The notes below the pieces were generated by a model. The model was given only the letters and a program-made list of their open reading frames with translations. It ran no database searches and was not told where the DNA came from. The position numbers and the translations under genes are program-made. This document shows, one piece after another, positions 8,574-17,885 of a stretch of DNA of 49,533 nucleotides. The stretch spans positions 1 to 49,533 of the forward strand of contig CAUBVH010000017.1 of assembly GCA_958439425.1 (NCBI GenBank). The letters run 5' to 3'. Each line of letters opens with the position of its first letter. Within the stretch, counting starts at the first letter, position 1. The DNA comes from an uncultured Collinsella sp. (GTDB lineage Bacteria > Actinomycetota > Coriobacteriia > Coriobacteriales > Coriobacteriaceae).

Positions 8574-9990
8574 AACAGACAGTCGCAGCAGGGATCTACT
8601 AAAAAACACTGGAATTATTGGCTTTGGTACGATGTGTACCAAAGCCCTTTCATTCTTGCTGTTACCCCTTTATACAGCACTGCTGAGTACCTCGGACTAC
8701 GGAACACTTGACTTGGTGACGACCATCGGCGGATTATTTGTCCCCATAGTCGGTATCCAACTTTCCCAGGCAATATTTCGTTACGTTGCTGAAGTTCGTG
8801 GTGATAATCATTCAGTCGCGACAGTCCTTTCGACAGCTTACCTGGAGTCGCTAGCTCTAATTATTGTATACATTGGGTTATTCGTTGTTTCGGCACCTTT
8901 TGTATCTTTACCCTACAAGTGGGTGCTCCTGCCGCTCGTTGTATTCAATATCACTCTGCAGCTTGCTCTCTACTCGGCACGAGGGATAGGCGATAATGTC
9001 TCTTTTGCCCTAGGAAGCTTCATCTCGGCTTCAGTGACGCTAGTCCTAAACGTTATTCTTCTCGCGGTATTTTCTCTAGGCCTTGAGGGCATGCTTGCCG
9101 CTTATTGCATCGGTCCAATTGCCGGTACGGCTACTGTCACGATCAGGGATAGACTTTGGCGTTATTTTAAACCGTCGTTATGCTCCATGATGGAAGCCAA
9201 AAGGCTAACCCGATATGCCTTTCCGCTTATGCCAAATGAGGTGTCTTGGTGGGCGCTACAGTCGGCAGACAGAGTGGTTATCTCAACTGCCTTAGGCACA
9301 GCCGCCAATGGTCTAATATCTGTAGCGAATAAGTTCTCATTCATCTATTCGACTGTCTTTAGCGTATTCAACGCTTCATGGACCGAACAAGTTATTTTGC
9401 ACTATCACGATGAAGACGGTGCATCCTTCATCCGACAAACCGTCGACAGTGCAGTTCGCTTTTTTTCCGCTCTCTTTCTTATTGTTATTTCAGCCCTTCC
9501 GTTTATATGGCCGTTCATGATTGACGCCAGCTATAACGACGCCTTCGGTATGGTGCCTCTTTACATGATTGCCGTCTATGCAAATCTATTTACGGGATTG
9601 GTAAGTCCCATTTACCTAGTAAATAATGAATCTCGTAAAGTGCTGGAGGCTACACTTGTTTCCGCGGTAGTCAGCATCACGGTCCTTATTGTATTTTTGG
9701 GCCCAATCGGCGTCTATGCTGCCCCAATCTCGACCATCGTAGGATATGGTCTTGTTGCCTTTATGCGCGTTGTTGATGTGCAACGAAGACACATGAACAT
9801 GGCTCTTGATGTAAAGATTCTTATGCCGACCGCAATTTTGGCAATCTTCGCCTCGCTTACTTACATTTGGGGAGGCCTTGCCGTCAAAGTTTTATGTTTC
9901 GCCTTATGTCTAATTTTTTCTGTCGCCATCAATTGGGACATGATCGTGTCATTAATCCGTAAGTTAAAAGGAGAAAGCAATAATGACTAA
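8563..9990 (+). CDS. Wzx-type polysaccharide flippase
   Basis: About 475 residues with some twelve to fourteen hydrophobic helices and the Polysacc_synt/MOP-superfamily start (LLKNTGIIGFGTMCTKALSF, then LYTALLSTSDYG). It would flip undecaprenyl-linked repeat units to the outer face of the membrane, where the EpsG-like polymerase acts. I favour the TTG at 8563, with GAGAGGAG nine bases upstream and a short overlap with the deacetylase stop. The longer open frame from 8476 would overlap that gene by about 100 bases. It overlaps the following pyruvyltransferase by 8 bases. Confidence 0.87.
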   Translation: MSIKTDSRSRDLLKNTGIIGFGTMCTKALSFLLLPLYTALLSTSDYGTLDLVTTIGGLFVPIVGIQLSQAIFRYVAEVRGDNHSVATVLSTAYLESLALIIVYIGLFVVSAPFVSLPYKWVLLPLVVFNITLQLALYSARGIGDNVSFALGSFISASVTLVLNVILLAVFSLGLEGMLAAYCIGPIAGTATVTIRDRLWRYFKPSLCSMMEAKRLTRYAFPLMPNEVSWWALQSADRVVISTALGTAANGLISVANKFSFIYSTVFSVFNASWTEQVILHYHDEDGASFIRQTVDSAVRFFSALFLIVISALPFIWPFMIDASYNDAFGMVPLYMIAVYANLFTGLVSPIYLVNNESRKVLEATLVSAVVSITVLIVFLGPIGVYAAPISTIVGYGLVAFMRVVDVQRRHMNMALDVKILMPTAILAIFASLTYIWGGLAVKVLCFALCLIFSVAINWDMIVSLIRKLKGESNND

Positions 9991-11044
9991 GGTGGGGCTC
10001 TTAACTTTTCATCGATCAACGAACTTCGGGTCATATTTACAGGCATATGCCCTATATCACAAAATCTGTAATCTCGGCTGTGATTGCGAAGTGATTGATT
10101 ACCGGTGTCCAGCCATCGAGAGGCGCGAGGGTCTAGCCGCTGAGATTCACGGTCCGAGAGACTTGGCTAAAAAATTTCTTTTTGGGCATGCGCTAGAGAA
10201 GAAAAAACAAGCGCTCAACGAGTTCGCTTCTCGAAATATGAAGTTTTCCCAGCCAGTTAATCCCGACGACATTCGTACCCTTGGAGAAAGCTATGAAGTG
10301 GTCGTAGCCGGTTCCGATATCATCTGGGGCAGAGACATCACCGAGAATGATCATACGTACTTTCTTGATTTTGCTGGTGATAAAACCAAGAAAGTAGCCT
10401 TTGCTTCATCGGTTGGAGCCTACGAGCCTCAAGGTGATGATGTAGAGGTGGCCCGCCTACTTGTCAAAATGAAAAGAATTGCCGTGCGCGAGGATGGTGC
10501 CGTCGATTGGGTTAAGCGTCTAACTGGCAGAGATGCTGACCTGGTTTGCGATCCCACAATGCTCCTTACGACGGCCGAGTGGGACGCTATCGCTCAGCCC
10601 ATGAACTTCAAACCAGGTTATGTCCTTGTGTATTTTGACTCTCCTGATGGTAAATGTCTTACTGATGCATGTCTCTACGCAGAAAGGCACGGCCTCATTG
10701 TTAAGAACATCAATTACGGCATCCCGTTAAAGGGAACCCAAAGCGTAAAACCAGCTTCACTCTCAGAGTTCCTAGGGCTTATCAAGAATGCTGATGCCGT
10801 CTTTACTGCCTCATATCACGGAATGCTTTTCTCGCTTTACTATGAAAGGGATATGCGTTTCTACACCAGGTGTCACAGCACCCGCGTGCTCTCTCTCGCC
10901 AAGCGACTCGGTGTTCTCGATCGCTGCGGTGACGGAACCAACGGCGCGGAGTTACCCCCAATCGATTGGCCCCATGTTCAGGAGAGAATCTCCAGTTTCA
11001 GAGAAGAATCAATCGCCATTCTAGAAGATATGGTGACTCTATGA
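9983..11044 (+). CDS. Polysaccharide pyruvyl transferase family protein
   Basis: 353 residues. The start KVGLLTFHRSTNFGSYLQAYAL is typical of the polysaccharide pyruvyltransferase family, and the centre has VVAGSDIIWGRD and FASSVGAYEP. A late TASYHGMLFSLYY segment is the usual conserved S-x-H-G block. These enzymes add ketal-linked pyruvate from phosphoenolpyruvate to a sugar, giving the polymer negative charge. It overlaps the flippase by 8 bases and the next gene by four (ATGA), so translation is probably coupled. Substrate is unknown. Confidence 0.88.
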   Translation: MTKVGLLTFHRSTNFGSYLQAYALYHKICNLGCDCEVIDYRCPAIERREGLAAEIHGPRDLAKKFLFGHALEKKKQALNEFASRNMKFSQPVNPDDIRTLGESYEVVVAGSDIIWGRDITENDHTYFLDFAGDKTKKVAFASSVGAYEPQGDDVEVARLLVKMKRIAVREDGAVDWVKRLTGRDADLVCDPTMLLTTAEWDAIAQPMNFKPGYVLVYFDSPDGKCLTDACLYAERHGLIVKNINYGIPLKGTQSVKPASLSEFLGLIKNADAVFTASYHGMLFSLYYERDMRFYTRCHSTRVLSLAKRLGVLDRCGDGTNGAELPPIDWPHVQERISSFREESIAILEDMVTL

Positions 11045-12270
11045 CGACGCCGAAGCTAGCAGTTAAAGACAGTTGCACCGGCTGCGGGGCCTGTGCCGCA
11101 GCATGTCAAAAGGGCTGCATCACGCTGGAATCGGATTCTGTGGGAGTTCGGACTCCCTCGATCGACAGGGATGTGTGCATCGGATGCGGTGCCTGTGAAA
11201 AGTCCTGCCATCTCTTGGCAGATAGCGTCCTTCATGCAAAGTCGGATGAGGTGTTTGCCGCGTGGCAAACCGACGCCGACGATCGCCGCACGTCCGCGTC
11301 GGGGGGTATCGCTTCGGCATGCTACCGATGGGCGCTTTCAAGGGGCATCCACTGCTACGGCGTGCCCGCGGACGATCTCTACGCATTCCGCTTCATCGAG
11401 CTTTTCGGCGAATCTGATATTCAGAGGTGTAAGAACTCCAAGTATGCTGAGTCTGACATGTCGGGTGTCTTCGAGTACGTGAAAAAGCAGCTTAGAAACG
11501 GGGAGGGAGTGCTCTTCGTCGGGCTCCCCTGCCAGGTTGCTGCACTGAGAACCTTTGTCGGCGAGAGACTGGAGAACGGCCTTACGACTGTCGACATAAT
11601 CTGCCACGGGGTATGTCCATCGGCCTATCTCGAGGAGCATGTAAAAAGGATAGAGGGAAGGTGCGGACGGATCGCATCGTCGCTCAGCTTCCGCGACCCA
11701 GCTTTCGAAACTGCAAAGTATCGCTTAACTTTAAGCGATACTCAAGGCCATTTTTATAAAAAGGGGCCGAAAAGCAACGACGCCTATCAGGTCGGCTACC
11801 ATTCGGCCCTCACGTACCGCGAGAACTGCTACTCGTGCAGCTATGCCCGGGGGCAGAGGGCTGGCGACCTGACAATAGGCGATTTCAGCGGCTACGGACG
11901 ACACGGCCAAAAGTCAGGCAAGGCGGAAAAGGTGTCGTGCGTCATCGCGTCCACTCCGAAGGGCCAGCGCTTGCTTGCGCACTTGGCCGAATTCGGAATC
12001 GAGACCGAGAGGCGGAACCCTGACGAGGCGTTCCTCTATGAAAGACAGCTTAAAGAGCCATCTGTGCGCCATGCCGGTAGGTCTGCATTCCTCAAGACGT
12101 ATGCCTCTGGGTTGGGGTTCGACCGCGCCGCCCACGCCGCCATGGAGCAAACGCTACTTCGGAACGGGGTCGTGGAGGCGCTGCGGTTGAGGGAAGCCGA
12201 GTTATTCGCCCGCTCGCTCGTTCCAAAATCCGTCAAGCGGGCCATTAGGAAATGCATTCACAGGAGCTGA
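11041..12270 (+). CDS. Ferredoxin / coenzyme F420 hydrogenase beta-subunit-like protein
   Basis: 409 residues from the ATG at 11041, which overlaps the pyruvyltransferase stop in an ATGA. Two [4Fe-4S] sites are plain: C12/C15/C18/C22 and C46/C49/C52/C56. The rest matches the FrhB/FdhB N- and C-terminal domains (SGGIASACYRWAL, VGLPCQVAALR, IICHGVCPS, NCYSCSYARGQRAGDLTIGDF). It is a cytoplasmic redox protein with Fe-S and probably flavin. Genes of this type often stand beside polysaccharide pyruvyltransferases in surface-polymer loci, where their exact reaction is not settled. Its GC is higher than that of the preceding gene. Confidence 0.87.
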   Translation: MTTPKLAVKDSCTGCGACAAACQKGCITLESDSVGVRTPSIDRDVCIGCGACEKSCHLLADSVLHAKSDEVFAAWQTDADDRRTSASGGIASACYRWALSRGIHCYGVPADDLYAFRFIELFGESDIQRCKNSKYAESDMSGVFEYVKKQLRNGEGVLFVGLPCQVAALRTFVGERLENGLTTVDIICHGVCPSAYLEEHVKRIEGRCGRIASSLSFRDPAFETAKYRLTLSDTQGHFYKKGPKSNDAYQVGYHSALTYRENCYSCSYARGQRAGDLTIGDFSGYGRHGQKSGKAEKVSCVIASTPKGQRLLAHLAEFGIETERRNPDEAFLYERQLKEPSVRHAGRSAFLKTYASGLGFDRAAHAAMEQTLLRNGVVEALRLREAELFARSLVPKSVKRAIRKCIHRS

Positions 12271-12319
12271 TTCGCTTGATGCGCAAACGAAACGAAATTG
12301 TGCAGATCTGGAGGTATTG

Positions 12320-12847
12320 ATGTCAATACTCGATAGCATCATTTGTCGCCTCATGCCTTCGGGGATGAAGCTGGAGCACCTGAAAAGACGCGGACTCACG
12401 ATCGGGGAGGGGTGTGAGATTCTCAACGGATTTGACTTCGGATCCGAACCGTACCTGGTTACAATCGGCGACAACGTCAGGATCACGAGCGGCGTTTAGA
12501 TCACGACCCACGACGGCGGCGCCTGGACGTTGAGACATATGTATCCAGAGCTGGTAGATATCGATAGGTTCGGCCGCGTCTCAATCGGCGACAACTCGCA
12601 CATCGGGATGGACGCTATGATCATGCCGGGTGTAGCTATTGGCAGAAACTGCATCGTCGGCGCCCGCTCCGTCGTAACCCATGACGTCCCCGATAACACG
12701 ATCGTCGCCGGAGTTCCCGCACGGCCCATCGGGACTATAGAACAGTACCGGGAGAAGCATTCGGACGAGTTTGTCAACACAAAGCATATGAGTTGGCAAG
12801 AGAAGCGGAGCTTCTGCGAGCGGGTTTACCCGCACTTTTCCGAGTAG
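12320..12847 (+). pseudogene. Hexapeptide-repeat acyltransferase interrupted by an in-frame TAG
   Basis: GGAGG stands six bases before the ATG at 12320. The frame reads MSILDSIICRLMPSG and then left-handed beta-helix turns typical of maltose/NodL-type acetyltransferases (IGEGCEILNGF, IGDNVRITSGV). A TAG at 12497-12499 interrupts after SGV. The same frame continues with ITTHDGGAW, the conserved THDGG loop, then IGDNSHIGMDAMIMPGVAIGR-type repeats and the closing AGVPARPIG, to a TAG at 12845-12847. A single change such as CAG to TAG at this loop explains the break. It would have O-acetylated a sugar of the polymer using acetyl-CoA. The C-terminal fragment alone lacks the start of the helix. Confidence 0.8.
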
Positions 12848-12910
12848 CGATAACGCCCCGGCACTGATGTTGCATTGTTTTACCGAGTTAATTGAAAGGA
12901 TGCGATTGGC

Positions 12911-13440
12911 TTGACGATAAGATTATTCTCAGGGGGTGCCTCGATTGACGCCGCTATTGTGCCGAAGTTTCACCTCTGACGGATTATGCGCTCAGGTTTC
13001 TCTTCGTCTTCCGTAAGGCGCAAAACTCGCGTAATCCCTTCTGGCGTCTGGCTCTGCATCGCATGCGCGAGAGATACAGTCTAGAGATGGCGCGTGGCAC
13101 GAAGGTAGGACCGGGGCTTTACCTCGGGCACGCCTTCAACATCACGGTTAACGAGCTGGCCGTCATCGGTTCGAATTGCAACTTGCATAAGGGCGCGACG
13201 ATCGGTCGAGAGAACCGCGGTAAGAGAAAAGAAGCGCCAATTTTGGGAGACTGTGTGTGGGTTGGCGTTAACGCCGCCGTCGTCTGAAGTATTACGGTCG
13301 GTGACGATGTTCTTATTGCCCCTAGGGCGTTTGTAAACTGTGACGTCCCTAGTCATTCCATTGTCTTGGGTAATCCGTGTCGCATGATACCTCGCGAAAA
13401 TGCAACTGAAGGATATATCAACCGAAAGATTCCCTTTTAG
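12911..13440 (+). pseudogene. Serine-acetyltransferase-like gene with a frameshift and an in-frame TGA
   Basis: The TTG at 12911 opens a frame (SGGASIDAAIVPKFHL) that stops at TGA 12977-12979. The matching continuation (DYALRFLFVFRKAQNSRNPFW, then LALHRMRERYSLEM) is in another frame, so there is an indel near 12976. The second part carries the hexapeptide acetyltransferase core (GPGLYLGHAFNITV, NCNLHKGATIGRENRGKRK, LGDCVWVGVNAAVV). It then meets TGA at 13285-13287, where the family normally has glycine (GGA to TGA). The same frame goes on with SITVGDDVLIAPRAFVN and VLGNP to the TAG at 13438-13440. This was a sugar or serine O-acetyltransferase paralogue beside the other broken acetyltransferase. 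Confidence 0.78.
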
Positions 13441-13467
13441 GATTTTCAGGTTTTAGGAGTTTCACTA

Positions 13468-14508
13468 ATGGCGAACAGAAAAATACTCGTCACCGGAGCG
13501 GCTGGCTTCATCGGCGCGTTCCTCGTCAAGAAGCTGCTCGAGGAGACCGATGAAGTGATTGTCGGCCTCGACAACCTCAATAGCTATTACGACCCCGACA
13601 TCAAGGACGCGCGCCTGCGCATGCTGGCCGAGGCCGACACCGACGGCCGCTTCACCTTCGTGCGCGGCGACCTGTGCGACGCCGCCCTCATCGAGCGCCT
13701 GTTCGCCGAGAACGGCTTCGACGTCGTGGTGAACCTCGCCGCCCAGGCAGGCGTGCGCTACTCCATCGAGAACCCGCGCGCCTACCTCGAGAGTAACCTC
13801 GTCGGCTTCTTCAACGTGCTCGAGTCCTGCCGCCACCACCCGGTCAAGCACCTCGTCTACGCCAGCTCCAGCTCGGTCTACGGTGGCAACAAGAAGGTGC
13901 CGTTCTCCGAGAAGGACCGCGTCGACTCGCCGGTGTCGCTCTACGCGGCCACCAAGAAGTCCAACGAGCTCATGGCCGCCGCCTACTCCAAGCTCTACTC
14001 CATCCCCGCGACCGGGCTGCGCTTCTTCACTGTTTACGGCCCCATGGGCAGGCCCGACATGGCCTACTTCGGCTTCACTGAGAAGCTGCGCCGCGGGGAC
14101 ACCATCAAAATCTTCAACATGGGCGACTGCCGCCGCGACTTCACCTACGTCGATGACATCGTCGAGGGCGTCAGACTCGTCATGGACGCCGCCCCCGAGG
14201 TGAAGATGGGAGAGGACGGGCTGCCGCTCGCCGCGCACCGCGTCTACAACATCGGCAACTCGCACCCCGAGAACCTGCTCGACTTCGTCGACACGCTGCA
14301 GCGCGTGCTGGTGGAGGAGGGCGTACTCCCGGCCGGCTACGACTTCGAGGCCCACAAGCAGCTCGTGCCCATGCAGCCCGGCGACGTGCCCGTCACCTAT
14401 GCGGACACCACGGCGCTCCAGCGCGACCTGGGCTACAAGCCCGCGACGCCGCTCGAGGACGGCCTGAGGGCCTTCGCCAAGTGGTATAAGCGCTACTACA
14501 ACATTTAG
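13468..14508 (+). CDS. UDP-glucuronate 4-epimerase-like NAD-dependent epimerase
   Basis: 346 residues of the extended short-chain dehydrogenase family. The NAD site is GAAGFIG (about 10-16), the catalytic pair is Y159-x3-K163, and the serine-rich block is ASSSSVYGGN. The segment NLNSYYDPDIKDARL after the first strand is characteristic of bacterial UDP-glucuronate 4-epimerases. It would convert UDP-glucuronate to UDP-galacturonate in the cytoplasm, and the UDP-glucose 6-dehydrogenase two features on makes its substrate. From here GC jumps well above the preceding 6 kb with strong C/G third-position bias, suggesting a different origin from the broken genes to its left. It is followed by a hairpin terminator. 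Confidence 0.88.
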   Translation: MANRKILVTGAAGFIGAFLVKKLLEETDEVIVGLDNLNSYYDPDIKDARLRMLAEADTDGRFTFVRGDLCDAALIERLFAENGFDVVVNLAAQAGVRYSIENPRAYLESNLVGFFNVLESCRHHPVKHLVYASSSSVYGGNKKVPFSEKDRVDSPVSLYAATKKSNELMAAAYSKLYSIPATGLRFFTVYGPMGRPDMAYFGFTEKLRRGDTIKIFNMGDCRRDFTYVDDIVEGVRLVMDAAPEVKMGEDGLPLAAHRVYNIGNSHPENLLDFVDTLQRVLVEEGVLPAGYDFEAHKQLVPMQPGDVPVTYADTTALQRDLGYKPATPLEDGLRAFAKWYKRYYNI

Positions 14509-14514
14509 GAAATC

Positions 14515-14540
14515 ATGGCCCTGTAACAGGGGCCATTTTT
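14515..14540 (+). terminator. Rho-independent terminator after the epimerase
   Basis: ATGGCCCTG and CAGGGGCCAT pair around a TAA loop (one bulged base) and run into five T. It lies between the epimerase and the dehydrogenase, so these may be separate transcripts or the hairpin may attenuate read-through. Confidence 0.75.
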
Positions 14541-14577
14541 CATGCGAATTATTGTTCTTTGACAATTGGAGAATGAC

Positions 14578-15837
14578 ATGAAGATCGCTGTCGCCGGTAC
14601 CGGCTACGTCGGCCTGTCTCTAGCCGTCCTGCTCTCGCAGCACAACGAAGTTCACGCGCTGGACATCGTGCCCGAGAAGGTCGAGAAGATCAACAACTTT
14701 CAGTCGCCCATCCAGGACGACGAAATCGAGCGCTTCCTGGCGGAGGCAAAAGCGGGGGAGCGCGAGCTCGACCTGCACGCCACCGTCGACGTGGCCGAGG
14801 CCTACGCGGGCGCCGACTACGCCGTCATCGCCACGCCTACCAACTACGACAGCGATAGGAACTTCTTCGACACGAGCTCCGTCGAGGCCGCCATCGCCGC
14901 CGTTCGCTCGGTGAACCCGGACGCCTGGATCGTCATCAAGTCGACCATCCCCGTCGGCTACACCGCGGGCCTTCGCGAGAGGCTGGGCGACAGCAAGATC
15001 TTCTTCAGCCCCGAGTTCCTGCGCGAGAGCAAGGCACTCTATGACAACCTGCACCCCAGCCGCATCGTGGTGGGCGCGCCCAAGGACGACCCCGAGGCCG
15101 TCGCGGCTGCCGAGCGTTTCGCACGCCTGCTTGCCCAAGGGGCGGACCCAGCCGAGCTGGAGCGCGTGAACGCCGACGGCACCGTGGGCATCCCGGAGCT
15201 CGTGCTGGGCACCACCGAGGCCGAGGCCGTCAAGCTCTTCGCCAACACCTACTTGGCGCTGCGCGTGGCCTACTTCAACGAGCTCGACACCTACTGCGAG
15301 GTCCGCGGCCTCAACACCCGCGACGTCATCGACGGCGTGTGCCTTGAGCCGCGTATCGGCAGCCACTACAACAACCCCAGCTTCGGCTACGGCGGCTACT
15401 GCCTGCCCAAGGACACCAAGCAGCTGCTTGCCAACTACAGAGACGTGCCCCAGAACCTGATCGAGGCCATCGTGGACGCCAACCGCACCCGCAAGGACTT
15501 CGTGTCAGACGAGGTGCTGCAGATGGTGTGGGACCGCGTGTACGCCGGCAAGGAGAAGCCGGTCGTGGGCGTCTACCGCCTGACGATGAAGTCCAACTCC
15601 GACAACTTCCGCGCGAGCTCCATCCAGGGCGTCATGAAGCGCGTGAAGGCCAAGGGCGTGCCCGTGGTGGTCTACGAGCCCACGCTGGACGCGCCGGAGT
15701 TCTTCGGCTCCGAGGTGACCCACGACCTGGAGGCCTTCAAGGCCGGCTGCGACGTGATTGTCGCCAACCGCTGGAGCGACGAGCTCGCGGATGTTTCAGA
15801 AAAGGTTTATACAAGGGACCTATTTAAACGCGATTAG
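14578..15837 (+). CDS. ugd: UDP-glucose 6-dehydrogenase
   Basis: 419 residues from the ATG at 14578, with GGAG seven bases upstream (an in-frame TTG at 14566 is less likely). The N-terminal NAD fold is VAGTGYVGLSLAVLL. ATPTNYD and KSTIPVGYT follow, then the active-site cysteine C275 in GYGGYCLPKDTKQL. The C-terminal UDP-binding domain ends near RWSDEL. It oxidises UDP-glucose twice to UDP-glucuronate with two NAD+, in the cytosol, supplying acidic sugar to the polymer and to the neighbouring 4-epimerase. High GC like the epimerase. The gene is intact. Confidence 0.92.
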   Translation: MKIAVAGTGYVGLSLAVLLSQHNEVHALDIVPEKVEKINNFQSPIQDDEIERFLAEAKAGERELDLHATVDVAEAYAGADYAVIATPTNYDSDRNFFDTSSVEAAIAAVRSVNPDAWIVIKSTIPVGYTAGLRERLGDSKIFFSPEFLRESKALYDNLHPSRIVVGAPKDDPEAVAAAERFARLLAQGADPAELERVNADGTVGIPELVLGTTEAEAVKLFANTYLALRVAYFNELDTYCEVRGLNTRDVIDGVCLEPRIGSHYNNPSFGYGGYCLPKDTKQLLANYRDVPQNLIEAIVDANRTRKDFVSDEVLQMVWDRVYAGKEKPVVGVYRLTMKSNSDNFRASSIQGVMKRVKAKGVPVVVYEPTLDAPEFFGSEVTHDLEAFKAGCDVIVANRWSDELADVSEKVYTRDLFKRD

Positions 15838-15875
15838 CTGAAAGGAGATAAAGGAAAGAAATTTTCAGTTCAAAA

Positions 15876-17021
15876 ATGAAGGCCGCCTAAAGCTGCTCAT
15901 CATCGTGGGCACCTGCCCCGAGGTCATCCGCCTGTCCGAGGTCATCAAGAAGTGCCGCCGCCACTTCGGCTGCTTGCTGGCGCACACCGGGCAGAACTAC
16001 GACTACACGCTCAACGGCATCTTCTTCCGCGACCTATCGCTCGCCGACCCGGACGTCTACCTAGACGCCGTGGGCGCGGACCTGGGCGAGACCGTGGGCA
16101 ACATCATCGCGGCCTCGTACAAGCTGATGGTCCCGGTCCAGCCCGACGCGCTGCTTATCTTGGGTGGCACCAACAGCTGCCTGTCCGCCATCGCGGCCAA
16201 GCGCCTGCACACCCCAATTTCCACATGGAGGCCGGCAACCGCTGCAAGGACGAGTGCCTGCCCAAGGAGACCGCCACATCGTCGACGTGATCTCCGATGT
16301 CAACCTGGCCTACTCCGAGCACGCCCGCTGCTACCTCAAGGATACTAGCTGCGCCCCGGAGCGCACCTCCGTCACGGGCTCGCCCGTGACGGAGGTCCTG
16401 CGCGCGAACCTGGATAAGATCGAGGCCTCGGACATCCTCTCCGAGCTCGGCCTGGAGCCCAAGCGCTATATGCTGTTCACCGCACACCGCGAGGAGAACA
16501 TCGACACTAAGGCCAACTTCATGAGCCTGTTCACCGCGATCAACGCGCTGGCGGAGAAGTACGACACGCCGATCCTGTACTCCTACCACCCGCGGTCCTG
16601 CAAGCGCCTGGAGGCCACCGGCTTCAAGCTGGACCTGCGCGTGCGCATGCACGAGCCCATGGGCTTCCACGACTACAACTGCCTGCAGATGAACGCCTTC
16701 GCGGTTGTCTCCGACTCGGGCACCCTGCCCGAGGAGTCGAGCTTCTTCGCAAGTGTCGGCCGTCCGTTCCCCGCGGTGTGTATCCGCACCTCCACCGAGC
16801 GCCCGGAGGCGCTGGACAAGGCCCGCTTCACACTAGCCGGCATCTCCGAGAGGGGCCTGCTCCAGGCCGTCCACACCGCCGTCGAGCTCGACGCGGAGGG
16901 GTCGCTGCCCAAGGCTCCTGTTCCCGACTACGCCGACGAGACCGTGTCCACCAAGGTGGTCGAGATCATCCAGAGCTACACCGGCATCGTGGACAAGATG
17001 GTGTGGAAGAAGTATCTGTAA
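15876..17021 (+). pseudogene. wecB: UDP-N-acetylglucosamine 2-epimerase, broken by three indels
   Basis: Family matches run along three reading frames. ATG at 15876 gives only MKAA before TAA. One missing base there restores KLLIIVGTCPEVIRLSEVIKK and HTGQNYDY, which stay in frame to about 16215. A missing T in the AATTT at 16215-16219 moves the coding frame to FHMEAGNRCKDECLPKET. A loss of about four bases near 16270 then moves it to HIVDVISDVNLAYSEHARCYL, then TAHREENIDT and SDSGTLPEESSFF, to the TAA at 17019-17021. Intact, it would interconvert UDP-GlcNAc and UDP-ManNAc without hydrolysis. With three separate indels a full-length enzyme is very unlikely unless the assembly is wrong. Confidence 0.85.
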
Positions 17022-17051
17022 TCGACGAGGTTTGAACTATGGAGTCGCTGG

Positions 17052-17771
17052 ATGGCAAAAGAATCCGATAGCTTTGCTAAGAATTTAGCAATTTCGGTTA
17101 TAACCGGCCTGTTTACTATTGGCGCCGAAGTGGCTGTAGCCTATTTGGTGCCACAGGTGCAAAATCCGATAGTAGTTAACAATAATGTTGTTGTATCTAC
17201 AGACGATTATGAAAAGGCAACTGACCGAATCCAAGAGCTCGAAGATGAGCTTAATGAACTAAAGCGCGTGAGCTTGAACTCGAATAATGGCGGTGGTTCT
17301 GTTTCCAGTGCTGCATCAGATGATTCTAGCCGGGCATTATTGAAAGATAAGCCCGGCTCGTCATCCAATTATTCACAGTCAGGCGATACGAACGCGAAAG
17401 ATACTGCGGGAAATCGCTATGACCCCAACCGCTGGGGAATTATTGGATCTTGCTCAGCTTGCAGTGGCTTTGCCGACTACTATTTGGGCGGAAACTATTC
17501 CAAGCTGTCCATTACCATCGCCCCTTCCAGCACAAATATTGATGGAAAGGGCAACTCTACTTCATTCGAAATTCTTGTTAAATTCAAAGGCGATTCCGAT
17601 TTCAGATGCATTCATACTGAAAAAAACATTAGTAAATCGACCTCTCCAATTCAGCTTGAGAACTTAGATATTTCTGGTGCCGAATGGATTGAATTCAAAG
17701 CTATAGAAAATGTAGATGAGGGCCATTTAAACGGCAACGTACTAATGATTGCGGATGCCATTGTTGGTTAG
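17052..17771 (+). CDS. Membrane-anchored coiled-coil protein with possible NPCBM-like domain
   Basis: I do not recognise a named gene. The 239 residues show one N-terminal membrane segment (about residues 10-34), an asparagine/valine stretch, a short coiled coil (YEKATDRIQELEDELNEL, about 53-70), a Ser/Gly/Asp-rich linker (about 73-120) and a compact C-terminal beta-rich domain (about 125-239). The end domain (YYLGGNYSKLSITIAP, then FEILVKFKGD, then a strand pattern ending in MIADAIV) resembles the NPCBM/NEW2 sugar-associated fold, but only by pattern. The layout suggests a membrane-tethered binding domain. It is AT-richer than the wecB remnant and starts the accessory island. The ATG at 17052 has no strong ribosome site. 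Confidence 0.6.
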   Translation: MAKESDSFAKNLAISVITGLFTIGAEVAVAYLVPQVQNPIVVNNNVVVSTDDYEKATDRIQELEDELNELKRVSLNSNNGGGSVSSAASDDSSRALLKDKPGSSSNYSQSGDTNAKDTAGNRYDPNRWGIIGSCSACSGFADYYLGGNYSKLSITIAPSSTNIDGKGNSTSFEILVKFKGDSDFRCIHTEKNISKSTSPIQLENLDISGAEWIEFKAIENVDEGHLNGNVLMIADAIVG

Positions 17772-17885
17772 TTTCTAGCCTACTTGGCGTTTGTGCTTAG
17801 AGCTTCTAGCTGCAACTGTTGTTGATTTCCGGAGAAGAAAAATTACTAAGATTGGTTCATAGTCTGTGCGTTTGATAGAAACTAA

